Shown here: positions 8,753 to 18,058 of the stretch, piece after piece | Layout: each line of letters opens with the position of its first letter | Numbering within the stretch: the first letter of the stretch is position 1 | Origin: Litoreibacter roseus | Lineage (GTDB): Bacteria; Pseudomonadota; Alphaproteobacteria; Rhodobacterales; Rhodobacteraceae | Assembly: GCF_009811795.1 (NCBI RefSeq) | Contig: NZ_BLJE01000003.1 | Coordinates: forward strand, 370,630 to 434,629 | DNA: 64,000 nucleotides | Direction of reading: 5' to 3' | Position numbers and translations under genes: made by a program | The notes under the pieces: model-generated | What the model was told of the DNA's origin: nothing | Seen by the model: only the letters and a program-made list of their open reading frames with translations | Databases searched by the model: none

Positions 8753-9831
8753 ACCGTGCTGCGTGCTTCAAGCTCAGCGTCGACCATCGCGATTGCAGCC
8801 AATATCGCCTGATTGCGCCGCTGCATGCGCGTTTCGGCGGAATTCCGGCCCTTCTCTTGCCGGACATCGCCGGAACTCAAGCGACCGACCCATCCCGGAG
8901 ACAGCACGAACCGCCAAGCGTCGGGACAGGTCTCTGCGGCGGGAACGTCCCATGGATCGTTTTTTCGAAATGACCACGGACCTTTCGATTGCAGCCGTCG
9001 CATCAGGTCGACCTTGGGGCGCCGCCCATAGGGGATCGCATCGTTGAAGCGTTCCCTGGATTTCGCGTGGAAGATGATCTGCGGTTCTTCAGTCGCGTTC
9101 GGTGCGGTCTCCTCGTTCAGGTACTCCGAATTGCTGTCGACCCGCGCCATGGGCACGAGATGGTAGGGCACATCGTTTGAGTCTATCACGCCTTGGCGAA
9201 TTTTCCGCCAACCGTCTTCAGTTAAAAAGCAGTTCCCGTCCCACGGAAGAACCCATTTCGCCAAGTTCCGACCGTGATCCAGAGCCGTATTCCGCGCCCC
9301 GTTGTTGTTCATGATATAGAGGTTTTTGCGGCGATTATGCGCCAGCACGGCCCGTTCCTGCGCGTCGGCGTCCAGTGCGGCGTGGGCATCGCTGGTCAGA
9401 AAATCCGGCGTCGGAAAGAGGGAGGTGTCCATCTTCACCCCACGATATGCATCCCAGTCAAATGGGATCTCGATGTAGCGCTGCTTGTGGCGGTCAAGTA
9501 ACTCGATCAACTGAGTTCGGTTGGCTTCATCAAAAATACGATTGATCACCCACCATGTTTCGCAGTCTTCCAGCGGCGGCTCGTTCTGCAGAATAAACTC
9601 GATGTTCTGGCGTGACTGCCCGTCCTGATGGCGGGGTGGTAGATCGTTTCCGATAATCCGGTAGAGCACGAAGGTATCACGGCCCGCACGATACCGTTGG
9701 GCTTCCGCCGACGCCGAATGCTTCCGCAGATGGCGCCGATGCCTCATGCGGTGGCTCGCGCGCCAAAGGATCTGCGCGAGTTTTCTTTGGATGTGCTCAG
9801 GCGACAGTTTCGAGGGTTTGGGCTTCGACAT
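8737..9831 (-). CDS. Unrecognised 364-residue protein, possibly glycosyltransferase-like
   Basis: I do not recognise a named family with certainty. The protein starts with a basic segment (about residues 1-50, many Arg, Lys and His) and then reads FVLYRIIGNDLPPRH, followed by FILQNEP and WWVINRI. This order (strand, invariant RxxGND, then NEPPL and NRI) resembles the opening of a GT-A type nucleotide-sugar fold, and WDGNCFLT (about 197-204) sits where a DxD-like element might be. There is no signal peptide and no membrane segment. It lies 10 bases downstream of the MsbA-type exporter gene on the same strand, so a role in making or modifying an exported lipid or glycan is a reasonable guess, not a demonstrated function. 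Confidence 0.6.
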   Translation of the reverse strand: MSKPKPSKLSPEHIQRKLAQILWRASHRMRHRRHLRKHSASAEAQRYRAGRDTFVLYRIIGNDLPPRHQDGQSRQNIEFILQNEPPLEDCETWWVINRIFDEANRTQLIELLDRHKQRYIEIPFDWDAYRGVKMDTSLFPTPDFLTSDAHAALDADAQERAVLAHNRRKNLYIMNNNGARNTALDHGRNLAKWVLPWDGNCFLTEDGWRKIRQGVIDSNDVPYHLVPMARVDSNSEYLNEETAPNATEEPQIIFHAKSRERFNDAIPYGRRPKVDLMRRLQSKGPWSFRKNDPWDVPAAETCPDAWRFVLSPGWVGRLSSGDVRQEKGRNSAETRMQRRNQAILAAIAMVDAELEARSTVQSET

Positions 9832-9841
9832 CAGGGATCCG

Positions 9842-11629
9842 TCAGGCGACGGCGCTTTCGTCTAGGGTGTCGAGGTTGAAGATCGAACGGTAGACGTCGC
9901 AGCTGTCCTTCAGGCTGTCATGCGTACCGACGGAAATGACCTTGCCGGCGTCCATCACGATGATCCGGTCGGCACCCTGGATGGTCGACAGCCGGTGGGC
10001 GATGGCAATGATGGCCCGATCTTGATTGCCGTGCAGCGTGTTCGCAACGATGGACCGTTCCACTTCTCCGTCCAGCGCGGATGTGGCCTCGTCATAGATG
10101 ATCGCAGGTGCGTCCTTGACCAGTGCCCGCGCGATCGCGACCCGCTGGCGTTGCCCCCCTGAGAGGTTTGATCCGTTTGTGCCGACCTCAGTGTCGAGAC
10201 CTGCGTCTGTCTTTTCGAGAAACCCAAGGATCTCCGCCGCCTTTGCCGCTTCTTCGATCTGCTCATTGCTTGCATTGGGATTGCCGTCCCGAATGTTGTC
10301 GCGGATCGTACCGTCAAACAGGAAGACATCCTGCGAGATAAGCGCGATATTCTTGGATAGTTCCTTGGGATCGACTGTGCTTATGTCGATACCGTCCAAT
10401 GTGATCGTGCCGGATTTTGCCGTCAGGAACCCCAGTAAAAGATTTGCAATCGTGGTCTTACCCGCGCCTGATCGACCGACGATGGCCAAGAATTCCCCCG
10501 GCGACACGGTGAAGCTTACGTCATGAAGCGCCGGGCCGTTTTCCGGATAGGAGAAGTTGACGTCGTTGAACTCGATCTCGCCCCTCGGCGACTTTAACAC
10601 TGCGGTCCGCTTTTCCATACCCGTCGTCTCGGGCATGTCGAGAAACGCATAAAGCCGTTCGATAGCGATCATCTGGCTTTGTAATTTCACAGTGATGGCC
10701 GCGAGCCGTTTGGCGGGCTCATAAGCCAAAAGGAAGGCGGTCAAAAACGCCATGAATTCACCGGGTGTGGTGCCAGAGCTGACGGATTGCCAGCCGCCAT
10801 ACATCAGAAACGATCCGATCAGGATGCCACCAACGATCTCCATCAAGGGGGATGACAGAGCTTGCGTCCGGGCGATCTTCAAAACGCGCCGTTCCAAGGT
10901 TTGAATAGCCTTGGCGAAGCGGCGGGACAGCTTTTCTTCAAGCCCGAAGGATTTGACTGTTTGGACTCCCTGAACCGCTTCAACCCCGGAGGATGTGAGA
11001 GACGCCTGAAGCTGGGCCTGCACTTTAGCCAATTCTTTGATCCGCTTGGTGATCTTCCTAAAAATCCAAAACACGAACGGTACGGCGACAAACGCCCCGA
11101 TCGACATAAGCGGATCTTGGAATATCATCACAGCCGACAATACGATCAGCATCACCGCGTCTTGGGTCACCTTGATTGTCAACGTCATGACCGCACCGAC
11201 AGAGCCGCGTGCGTTGTAGAAAATGTCAGATATGAATTCTGAGGGGTGACGCCCTGCGAAATACGACATCTCCGTACGGATGAGTTTGTCGAACTGCCTG
11301 CGTTGAAGTGAGGACAGGATGGACCGCTTTACCTTCGATGATATGATCATGCGCAGGAAAACTGCGATGCCCTTGATCACCGAGATCGCGATGATCCCGC
11401 CGCCCACAAGCCAGACCGCTGTCACGTTCTTTGCAACAAACACGTCGTCGACCATGAAACGCATGGAAAAGGCGAATGCGCCCTGCGCGATGGCAACGGC
11501 GAAAATGCATAGAAAAGAGAGGAGAAACAGCCTTTTATGCTTCGGCACATTCTCCATCAGAAGGCGCTTCAAGAGTGCCTTTGGGTCTTGTGGCGCCGTA
11601 GGCGTCCGCGTCGATTGATCTAAAGCCAT
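9842..11629 (-). CDS. MsbA-type ABC exporter (fused membrane and ATPase domains)
   Basis: A 595-residue half-transporter of the lipid A/multidrug exporter class. About residues 40-315 hold six membrane helices; the C-terminal half is a complete ATPase with Walker A GRSGAGKTT, Q-loop ALISQDVFLFDG, signature [15 protein letters not shown], Walker B AIIYDEATSALD and the switch histidine in IAIAHRLSTI. Such homodimers flip lipid-linked substrates across the inner membrane. The ATG at 11629 (MALDQSTR) is preferred over the ATG 27 bases upstream; neither has a strong ribosome site. It probably forms a two-gene unit with the unrecognised gene 10 bases downstream. The 334 bases between its start and the divergent TRAP gene form a shared promoter region. 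Confidence 0.88.
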   Translation of the reverse strand: MALDQSTRTPTAPQDPKALLKRLLMENVPKHKRLFLLSFLCIFAVAIAQGAFAFSMRFMVDDVFVAKNVTAVWLVGGGIIAISVIKGIAVFLRMIISSKVKRSILSSLQRRQFDKLIRTEMSYFAGRHPSEFISDIFYNARGSVGAVMTLTIKVTQDAVMLIVLSAVMIFQDPLMSIGAFVAVPFVFWIFRKITKRIKELAKVQAQLQASLTSSGVEAVQGVQTVKSFGLEEKLSRRFAKAIQTLERRVLKIARTQALSSPLMEIVGGILIGSFLMYGGWQSVSSGTTPGEFMAFLTAFLLAYEPAKRLAAITVKLQSQMIAIERLYAFLDMPETTGMEKRTAVLKSPRGEIEFNDVNFSYPENGPALHDVSFTVSPGEFLAIVGRSGAGKTTIANLLLGFLTAKSGTITLDGIDISTVDPKELSKNIALISQDVFLFDGTIRDNIRDGNPNASNEQIEEAAKAAEILGFLEKTDAGLDTEVGTNGSNLSGGQRQRVAIARALVKDAPAIIYDEATSALDGEVERSIVANTLHGNQDRAIIAIAHRLSTIQGADRIIVMDAGKVISVGTHDSLKDSCDVYRSIFNLDTLDESAVA

Positions 11630-11963
11630 GCTGTCTCGATAGAACCCGCTTGCCAAATCGTCTTCGCTTCCGATGGTTAGACCGGAAAGGACCTCTGTTG
11701 TCCAGCGCGCGCTGTCCGTGGCGCGGGATGCCCCGAATGCGCGCCGATCACATATGGATAATGTGGCCGCGCAGACAAGTGCTTTGCGATGTGACGTGGC
11801 GATTTTGAAACATCAAAGGCCGCGTGGCTCGCACGCTCATCATTCGAAACCAGCGGATTGGATAAATAATGTTACCAATCTGAAAAAAATTGATCTAGCC
11901 TTCGAGTGTCCCACTGCGGAAGGCCTGTTTCCAAAGCTGGGATCAGTATCTGGGAGGATAAAC
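11630..11963. promoter_or_regulatory. Divergent intergenic region, msbA-like / TRAP dctP
   Basis: A 334-base gap between two divergent genes. It becomes AT-rich from about 11855 to 11900 (GGATAAATAATGTTACC and AAAAAAATTGATC), the likely promoter and operator zone for the TRAP operon, and ends in the ribosome site GGGAGGA at 11952-11958. I see no open frame with coding character, no tRNA-like structure and no clear inverted repeat. An in-frame extension of dctP through this stretch is possible on paper but lacks any protein resemblance. Confidence 0.4.
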
Positions 11964-13064
11964 ATGACACCGACAACAAAGACCCGCCGCGACGCGCTTC
12001 GCAGTATTGCCCTCGGGGGCGCCGCGACCCTCGCCGCGCCGCATATCGCCAGCGCAGATGCCCACGGTACAACCTGGAAAATTCAGACATCTTGGCCGGG
12101 CGGTGCAGGGCTGCAGATTTTCAAAGACTGGTGCGGAACAATCGCGGAAAAGACCGGCGGCCAGCTTACCTTTCAGCCTTTTGGCGCGAATGACGTTGTC
12201 GGTGACTTCCAGCTTTATGATGCGGTGAAAAATGGCGTTCTCGATGCGGTCAATCCGTTCACCATCTACGCCCAAGGCATCATCCCTGCGGCCACCTTTC
12301 TGACTTCATATCCTTTGGGTCTGCGCAATCCCCATGAGTGGGACACGTTCTTTTATGGGCTGGGTGGTCTTGAAATTGCGCGGGAACTCTATTCCGCCCA
12401 AGGACTGCATTACGTGGGGCCGGTTCATCACGGACCGAACATCATCCACTCTAAGGTTCCGATCCGGTCGATTGATGATTTTGCGGGGCGTAAGATGCGC
12501 GTTCCGGGCGGGATGGTCGCGGAGGTGTTTGCCGAGATTGGTGCTGAAACCACCGTTCTGCCGGGCTCCGAGATTTTCCCGGCGCTTGAAAAAGGTACGA
12601 TTGATGTGGCGGACTACGTCGGACCTGCCGTGAACTATGCGCTCGGATTCAGCCAGGTCACGCAATACATCTCCATGGGCCCTCCAGGCTTCATGTCGCT
12701 CTATCAGCCGGTCGACCTGATGGATATCACCGTCGGACAAGCGGCTTGGGATGCGCTCAGCCCTGAGATGAAGCAATTCGTCGAAATGGAAACACACACC
12801 TATTCCGACATGCACCACGCCGCCATTCAGGCCGCGGATCAGGAAGCCTGGAAAAAGTTCGAGGCCGATGGGACGGAAGTCACGCGCCTGACCCAAGATG
12901 ACGTGGAACTGATGACCGAGGTCGCGGTGCCGATCTGGTTCAACTACGCCAACCGCGACAAGGATGCGGCGCGTGTGTTCAAGATCCAGCTTGATTATAT
13001 GATGTCAGGCTCACTCGGCTACGTCACGCCAGAGCAGATCGAAGGTCTCGAACTGGACCTCTGA
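11964..13064 (+). CDS. dctP: TRAP transporter substrate-binding protein (DctP)
   Basis: A 366-residue periplasmic receptor of a tripartite ATP-independent transporter. It starts with a twin-arginine-like signal (TRRDALRSIALGGAATLAAPHIASADA), so export by Tat is likely, which is common for this DctP subgroup. The mature part begins TWKIQTSWPGGAG and carries the family pattern GRKMRVPGG (about residues 175-183), where the arginine clamps the substrate carboxylate. The start is fixed by GGGAGGA five bases upstream and by the signal peptide. It is followed by the fused small permease and the large permease. This subgroup (TTAT-type, PGGAG...GPNIIHSK) often binds 2-keto acids or similar monocarboxylates; the exact ligand is not deducible. 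Confidence 0.9.
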   Translation: MTPTTKTRRDALRSIALGGAATLAAPHIASADAHGTTWKIQTSWPGGAGLQIFKDWCGTIAEKTGGQLTFQPFGANDVVGDFQLYDAVKNGVLDAVNPFTIYAQGIIPAATFLTSYPLGLRNPHEWDTFFYGLGGLEIARELYSAQGLHYVGPVHHGPNIIHSKVPIRSIDDFAGRKMRVPGGMVAEVFAEIGAETTVLPGSEIFPALEKGTIDVADYVGPAVNYALGFSQVTQYISMGPPGFMSLYQPVDLMDITVGQAAWDALSPEMKQFVEMETHTYSDMHHAAIQAADQEAWKKFEADGTEVTRLTQDDVELMTEVAVPIWFNYANRDKDAARVFKIQLDYMMSGSLGYVTPEQIEGLELDL

Positions 13065-13139
13065 TCGCTTCAGACCATTTGGCCACCTGATTTTTGCGAA
13101 TATCGGGTGGCCTTTCCATACACAGAACAGGGTGCATCC

Positions 13140-14432
13140 ATGCCCAGCCTCAGTTTCACGCTGCCCCATTGGTTGTACTGGGTTGGCCTGATCGTCTTTC
13201 CGCTTGTCGCAATGGTCTTGTCTCGCCGACAAACCAGCGGGGTCAAGAAATACTCCGTTCCGCTGGCCTACATGATTTGGGTGTCCGGCGGCATCATCGG
13301 GCTGCACCGGTTCTATCTCAAGAGCCTTCTGGGGCTGCTCTATATCCCTGTCTTTCTGGCCATTCTCTATGCCAACAGCGCGGAACAGACCGCGCGGACC
13401 GTTCAGTCGAATGCAGCCAATCAGGTTCGCATCGCCGAGCGCATAATCACCCGCGAAGAACCACGGCTCGAAACGGGGGCCGCGGACATCGAGCGCTATA
13501 GGACGGCGCTTGCAGAGGCGGAGAAGGGTTCCTTCGCGGAACGCAGCGCGGAGCGACGATTACAGCGGGCGGAAGACGGTCTGGAAAAGAGCCGGACCAA
13601 TCTGGAACAGGCCCGCACGGACCTAAAGGAACGCGGGCCTCTGCTGGAAACGGCCCGCGCGGATCGCGTGTTTTGGGAGAACGCGGCGCTCTACGCGCTC
13701 TACGTCATTCTGGCCTTCATGGTCATTGATGCGCTCCTGATCCCGTCAATGGTCAGGCGCGCAAACGCGTCCATGACCGACGTGCCGCATCTGGTCGAAG
13801 TGCCGGTGGAGGAAGAGCAAAAGAAAGACGCCGATTACGCGGAGAACTGGATCGACCGTCTGTCCCTGTTCTGCGGCGAGTTCGTATCCTATTGGGCCGC
13901 CATTGCAGTCATCGTTTATTATTATGAGGTGATTGCACGCTACGTGTTCGGCAGTCCGACGAACTGGGCGCATGAGGCGATGTACCTGATGTTTGGGATG
14001 CAGTACCTGATCGCGGGATCCTACGCCATGCTCACCGAAAGCCATGTGCGCGTCGACATCTTCTACGCCCCCATGCGCCGCAAAAACAAGGCATGGGTCG
14101 ATCTGCTGACCTCGATTTTCTTCTTTATTTTCGCGGGCACGTTGCTGGTGACCAGCTGGATCTTCGCGATGGATGCCATTGCAGTGCCGTCCGGAAATTC
14201 GGTTGTCTCAGACTGGGCGCGGGGGGACCTGACGCTGGCTGAACTAGTGGCCGGGTTTGGAACCGAGCAATGGACCAACCCGAATATCCGCTGGGGTGAA
14301 ATCAGCTTCAACGAATGGGAGGTTCCGCTTTGGCCGATGAAGTGGGTCATGGTGATGGGCGGCATTCTTCTGGTCCTTCAGGGCATATCCAAACTTGGCA
14401 AGGACATCCGCGCCATCGCACGCGGGGAGTAG
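13140..14432 (+). CDS. dctQ: TRAP small permease (DctQ) fused to TM2 domain and coiled coil
   Basis: A 430-residue protein, more than twice the usual DctQ length (about 160-200). Three parts can be seen. Residues about 1-85 have two membrane helices with the TM2-domain signature WVSGGIIGLHRFYL. Residues about 88-180 are very charged and heptad-like (EERLETGAADIERY, AEKGSFAERSAERRLQRAED), predicting a coiled coil. After a further helix (about 185-205) and an acidic linker (VPVEEEQKKDADYAENW) comes a DctQ domain from about 240 to the end with four helices and the typical VIARYVFGSPTNWAHE segment. The start at 13140 is preferred since the next upstream ATG adds a non-conserved segment. The gene lies between dctP and dctM, so it is the small subunit of that system. 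Confidence 0.85.
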   Translation: MPSLSFTLPHWLYWVGLIVFPLVAMVLSRRQTSGVKKYSVPLAYMIWVSGGIIGLHRFYLKSLLGLLYIPVFLAILYANSAEQTARTVQSNAANQVRIAERIITREEPRLETGAADIERYRTALAEAEKGSFAERSAERRLQRAEDGLEKSRTNLEQARTDLKERGPLLETARADRVFWENAALYALYVILAFMVIDALLIPSMVRRANASMTDVPHLVEVPVEEEQKKDADYAENWIDRLSLFCGEFVSYWAAIAVIVYYYEVIARYVFGSPTNWAHEAMYLMFGMQYLIAGSYAMLTESHVRVDIFYAPMRRKNKAWVDLLTSIFFFIFAGTLLVTSWIFAMDAIAVPSGNSVVSDWARGDLTLAELVAGFGTEQWTNPNIRWGEISFNEWEVPLWPMKWVMVMGGILLVLQGISKLGKDIRAIARGE

Positions 14433-14437
14433 GGCAT

Positions 14438-15793
14438 ATGGGCATTGATATCGGTATTGAGCTTCTGACGCTCATCATGTTCGGCTCGCTTTTGGCTCTG
14501 CTGATGGCGGGGCTGCCGCTGGCCTTTGTGACGGGTGGTCTGGCCTGCGTGTTCCTGTTCATTCTGGGCGACGCGCGCGCATTGAACATCGTACCGTCCC
14601 GGATATTTCCGCTGATGACGAACTATCAGCTGTCCGCCATCCCTTTGTTCATCTTCATGGCAGCAATGCTGGAACGTGCAGGCATCATTAACGAGATGTT
14701 TGACGTCATCTACAAGGTTCTCGGCAGCGTCAAAGGCGGTCTGGCGTCGGCCACCATCATCGCGTCTACGATCCTCGCGGCGATGGTGGGTGTGATTGGC
14801 GCCGCGGTGGTGACGATGGGGATCATCGCTCTGCCCGCGATGCTCAAACGGGGCTATGATCCGAAGATCGCCATGGGCTCTATCATGGCAGGCGGCACCT
14901 TAGGCATCCTGATCCCGCCATCGATCCTTGCCATCATCTACGCCGTTGTGGCCGAGCAATCTGTGGGTGAATTGTTCATCGGTGCCGTTATTCCCGGCCT
15001 GATGCTGTCGGGGCTCTATATCCTCTACGTCACGCTGCGCTGTTACATCAATCCGCAGCTGGGACCGCCGATCCCGATGGAAGAGCGGATTACGACAGGC
15101 GAGAAGGTCAAATTGATGGGGAATATGTCCGCGCCCATCGCGCTGATCGTTATCGTATTGGGTGTGATTTTCACGGGCGTCGCGACCCCGGTGGAGGCTG
15201 CGGGCATCGGGACATTTGGCGCCTTCATCGTGGCGGCCATCCACCGCAAACTGGATTGGCTGACAATCCGGGAGGCCTGTCTGACGACGCTAAAGGCCAG
15301 CGCCATGGTGATCTGGATCATGTTTGGGGCGACGATCTTTGTGGGGCTCTACGTGCTCGAAGGGGGGCAGCAATTCGTTCAGGACAGCCTTGCGGCAACG
15401 GGTCTTGGGCCATGGGGCATCCTGATCCTGATGCAGGTCTTACTGGTCGTTCTGGGCATGTTTCTCGACTGGGTCGGTATCCTGCTGCTCTGCGTGCCGA
15501 TCTTTGTGCCAATTATCAAGGCGCTTGGGGCCGCGGCGTTCGGGCTGGACGATCCCAATGATCTGGTCCTGTGGTTCGGGGTGCTGTACCTCGTCAATAT
15601 GCAGATGAGCTTCCTGTCACCGCCCTTTGGTTACGCGCTGTTCTATTTGCGAGGGGTCGCGCCGGACTACATTCCGATGACGGACATCTTCAAGTCCGCC
15701 CTGCCATTCCTGTTCCTGCAGATCGTGGGTTTGGTGATGTGCATGATGTTCCCCGAGATCATCACGTGGTTGCCCAACATCGTCTACGGCTAG
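14438..15793 (+). CDS. dctM: TRAP transporter large permease (DctM)
   Basis: A 451-residue inner-membrane protein with about eleven to twelve helices, the sodium-coupled channel subunit of the TRAP system. Recognisable blocks are LLMAGLPLAFVTGG, the hairpin region MLKRGYDPKIAMGSIMAGGTLGILIPPS (here split over about residues 136-163) and the C-terminal LGMFLDWVGILLL...LVNMQMSFLSPPFGYALFYL. The start ATG at 14438 follows the dctQ stop by five bases with GGAGTAGGG just upstream. It shares the operon dctP-dctQ-dctM. The last four bases overlap the convergent tdh gene. It is intact, unlike the DctM remnant at the left edge of the window. Confidence 0.92.
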   Translation: MGIDIGIELLTLIMFGSLLALLMAGLPLAFVTGGLACVFLFILGDARALNIVPSRIFPLMTNYQLSAIPLFIFMAAMLERAGIINEMFDVIYKVLGSVKGGLASATIIASTILAAMVGVIGAAVVTMGIIALPAMLKRGYDPKIAMGSIMAGGTLGILIPPSILAIIYAVVAEQSVGELFIGAVIPGLMLSGLYILYVTLRCYINPQLGPPIPMEERITTGEKVKLMGNMSAPIALIVIVLGVIFTGVATPVEAAGIGTFGAFIVAAIHRKLDWLTIREACLTTLKASAMVIWIMFGATIFVGLYVLEGGQQFVQDSLAATGLGPWGILILMQVLLVVLGMFLDWVGILLLCVPIFVPIIKALGAAAFGLDDPNDLVLWFGVLYLVNMQMSFLSPPFGYALFYLRGVAPDYIPMTDIFKSALPFLFLQIVGLVMCMMFPEIITWLPNIVYG

Positions 15794-16818
15794 CCCCGCC
15801 AGTCGAGGATCACTTTCCCGCTGGCCCCGCCACGCATCGTTTCGAACCCTGTCGCATACTCTGTGGCAGGAAACCTGTGCGTGATCACCTTACGCACGTC
15901 GAGGCCGTTCTGGATCATCGCGATCATCTTGTACCACGTCTCAAAAATCTCGCGGCCGTAGACGCCCTTGAGTGTGATCGCCTTGAAGACAATCTGCGAC
16001 CAGTCCACGGGGCTCTTGCCGGGCGGGATACCCAAAAGCGCAATCCGCCCACCCATCACCAGCGCGTCGACCATCTGATCAAGGGCCGCCTGATTGCCGG
16101 ACATCTCCAGTCCCACGTCGAAACCTTCCTGCATGCCAAGACGCGGCATCAGGGACTTCAGGTCCTCGTGGGCAACATTGACCGGGACCACGTCCGCCAC
16201 ACTTTCGGCCAGCGCAAGGCGGTCTGGATTGATATCTGTGATCACCACGTTTCGCGCGCCCGCATGGCGCACGACGGCTGCAGCCATGATGCCGATGGGC
16301 CCGGCACCCGTGACCAGAACGTCCTCGCCGATCAGATCGAAGCTGAGCGCTGTGTGGACAGCATTGCCCAGCGGATCGAGGATCGCGCCGATGTCGTCGT
16401 CAATCTCGTCGGGTAGGGGAACGGCATTAAAGGCGGGCAGTTTGAGATACTCGGCAAAGGCACCCGGCTCGTTCACCCCGATGCCCCGGGTCGCTGGGTC
16501 CAGATGGAATTTCCCGGAGCGGGACTGGCGAGATGTCTTCCCGATCAAGTGCCCTTCGCCGCTGACCCGTTGGCCGATTTCAAGATCTGTCACGTTGCGA
16601 CCCATCTCGATGATCTCGCCTGCAAACTCATGACCGGTGATCAGCGGCACCGGAACGGTTTTTGCGGCCCAGTCGTCCCAGTTCCAGATGTGAATATCGG
16701 TCCCGCAGATGCCTGTTTTTGCGATCCGTATCAGCACGTCATCCGGACCTATTTCGGGAACCGGCTGATCTTGCATTTCCAGACCCGGCGCGTCGCGGGT
16801 TTTGACTAACGCCCGCAT
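15790..16818 (-). CDS. tdh: L-threonine 3-dehydrogenase
   Basis: A 342-residue medium-chain zinc dehydrogenase that oxidises L-threonine to 2-amino-3-ketobutyrate with NAD+. The catalytic zinc site is present: CGTDIHIWNWDDW (Cys about residue 38) and GHEFAGEI. The NAD site reads VTGAGPIGIMAAAV. Surrounding sequence (VSGEGH, IGVNEPGAFAEYL, PAFNAVPLP) is specific for Tdh. The structural-zinc lobe is unusual: the segment that carries four cysteines in Escherichia coli Tdh reads GKTSRQSRSGKFHLD here and contains none. It is the second gene of kbl-tdh: its ATG shares one base with the kbl stop region at 16818. The product goes straight to Kbl. Confidence 0.93.
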   Translation of the reverse strand: MRALVKTRDAPGLEMQDQPVPEIGPDDVLIRIAKTGICGTDIHIWNWDDWAAKTVPVPLITGHEFAGEIIEMGRNVTDLEIGQRVSGEGHLIGKTSRQSRSGKFHLDPATRGIGVNEPGAFAEYLKLPAFNAVPLPDEIDDDIGAILDPLGNAVHTALSFDLIGEDVLVTGAGPIGIMAAAVVRHAGARNVVITDINPDRLALAESVADVVPVNVAHEDLKSLMPRLGMQEGFDVGLEMSGNQAALDQMVDALVMGGRIALLGIPPGKSPVDWSQIVFKAITLKGVYGREIFETWYKMIAMIQNGLDVRKVITHRFPATEYATGFETMRGGASGKVILDWRG

Positions 16819-18011
16819 CAGATCGCGCCTACGGCTTTGCCCGCCGCCTCAAAGGCTTCAAGAGATTGATCCAGATCGTTCCGCGTCAGCGCCGCGCTCA
16901 TTTGCGTGCGGATGCGGGCCTGTCCCTTTGGCACCACAGGAAAGAAGAAGCCCGAGACGTGCACGCCACGTTCGAAGAGGTCACGCGCCATATCCTGGGC
17001 CAACCGCGCATCACCCAGCATGACCGGTATAATGGGATGCTCCCCCTCCAGCAGATCAAACCCGAGCCGATCAAGTCCCTCGCGCCAGTAGCGGGCATTG
17101 TCGAACAGGTCCTTGCGCAGGGTGTCGCCGTCCTCCGCCAGATCAAGCGCGACAAGTGACGCGGCAACGACAGATGGGGGCAAGGCGTTTGAGAAGAGGT
17201 ATGGCCGCGCACGCTGTCTGAGTAGATCGATCATCTGCTGCGGACCGGCGATGTAGCCGCCGATTGCGCCGCCCAGTGCCTTCCCCAGCGTGCCGGTCAG
17301 GATATCAACTTTGCCCTCAACCCCGAAATGCGCGTGCATCCCACGCCCTTGTGGCCCCATGAAGCCTGTAGCGTGGCAGTCATCAACCATCACCAGCGCG
17401 CCGTAGCGATCTGCCAGTGTCGTGATTTCTGGTAGCTTCGCCAGATAGCCATCCATTGAGAACACACCGTCTGTTGCGATCATGATGAACCGCGCACCGT
17501 CGGCTTTCGCCGCCTTCAGTTGCGTTTCCAGATCGTCCATATCTGAGTTCGCGTAGCGGTAGCGCTTGGCCTTGCACAACCTGATGCCATCGATAATCGA
17601 CGCATGGTTGAGCGCATCCGAGATGATCGCGTCCTCCGGACCAAGCAGTGGCTCGAACAACCCGCCATTCGCATCAAAGCATGCGGCAAAAAGGATCGCG
17701 TCGTCCTTGCGCAGGTACTCAGCAAGCCGGTGTTCCAATTGCCGGTGAAGCGCCTGCGTTCCGCAGATGAACCGCACGCTGGCCATACCATACCCCAGAT
17801 CATCCATGGCTTGCTTGGCCGCGTCGATCAGACGCGCATCGTTTGCCAGTCCAAGATAGTTGTTCGCGCAGAGGTTTATCACGTTCTCATGATCTGCCAG
17901 CGCGATGCGGCCGCCCTGCGGGGACAGAATTTCACGCTCCCGTTTGTAAAGACCTGCCGCGTCAATTTCGGACAGGGTCTGGGATATGTGGTCGATGAAG
18001 CTGATGGGCAT
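16818..18011 (-). CDS. kbl: Glycine C-acetyltransferase (2-amino-3-ketobutyrate CoA ligase)
   Basis: A 397-residue PLP enzyme of the alpha-oxoamine synthase family that splits 2-amino-3-ketobutyrate with CoA into glycine and acetyl-CoA, completing threonine breakdown begun by Tdh. Evidence: [15 protein letters not shown] near the N-terminus, [16 protein letters not shown] (Asp and His contacting PLP, about residues 205-220), and the Schiff-base lysine in [11 protein letters not shown] (about 245). Length equals the family norm. It is the first gene of the kbl-tdh pair. The ribosome site GAGGAGA lies about 7 bases before the ATG and can be base-paired by the leader (see the separate entry). 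The divergent XRE-cupin gene 117 bases away is the likely regulator. Confidence 0.94.
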   Translation of the reverse strand: MPISFIDHISQTLSEIDAAGLYKREREILSPQGGRIALADHENVINLCANNYLGLANDARLIDAAKQAMDDLGYGMASVRFICGTQALHRQLEHRLAEYLRKDDAILFAACFDANGGLFEPLLGPEDAIISDALNHASIIDGIRLCKAKRYRYANSDMDDLETQLKAAKADGARFIMIATDGVFSMDGYLAKLPEITTLADRYGALVMVDDCHATGFMGPQGRGMHAHFGVEGKVDILTGTLGKALGGAIGGYIAGPQQMIDLLRQRARPYLFSNALPPSVVAASLVALDLAEDGDTLRKDLFDNARYWREGLDRLGFDLLEGEHPIIPVMLGDARLAQDMARDLFERGVHVSGFFFPVVPKGQARIRTQMSAALTRNDLDQSLEAFEAAGKAVGAI

Positions 18012-18015
18012 AGAG

Positions 18016-18057
18016 CATTCTCCTCAGACGCATCTCCGCGATAAATTGCGGAGAATG
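18016..18057 (-). promoter_or_regulatory. kbl leader with competing pairings around the ribosome site
   Basis: In the kbl transcript the leader contains CATTCTCCGC (plus-strand 18048-18057). Its CATTCTCC part is perfectly complementary over 8 bases to GGAGAATG, which contains the kbl Shine-Dalgarno sequence (18016-18023). Its CTCCGC part can instead pair with GCGGAG (18034-18039) to form a local hairpin with an 8-base loop. The two pairings use the same bases, so they exclude each other. This is seen directly in the sequence; that it switches kbl translation is inference. Confidence 0.4.
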
Positions 18058-18058
18058 T

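Noticed and set aside
11673..11963. N-terminal extension of dctP by 97 residues
   Set aside because: The extension has no similarity to TRAP receptors and would bury the Tat signal; GGGAGGA marks the start at 11964.
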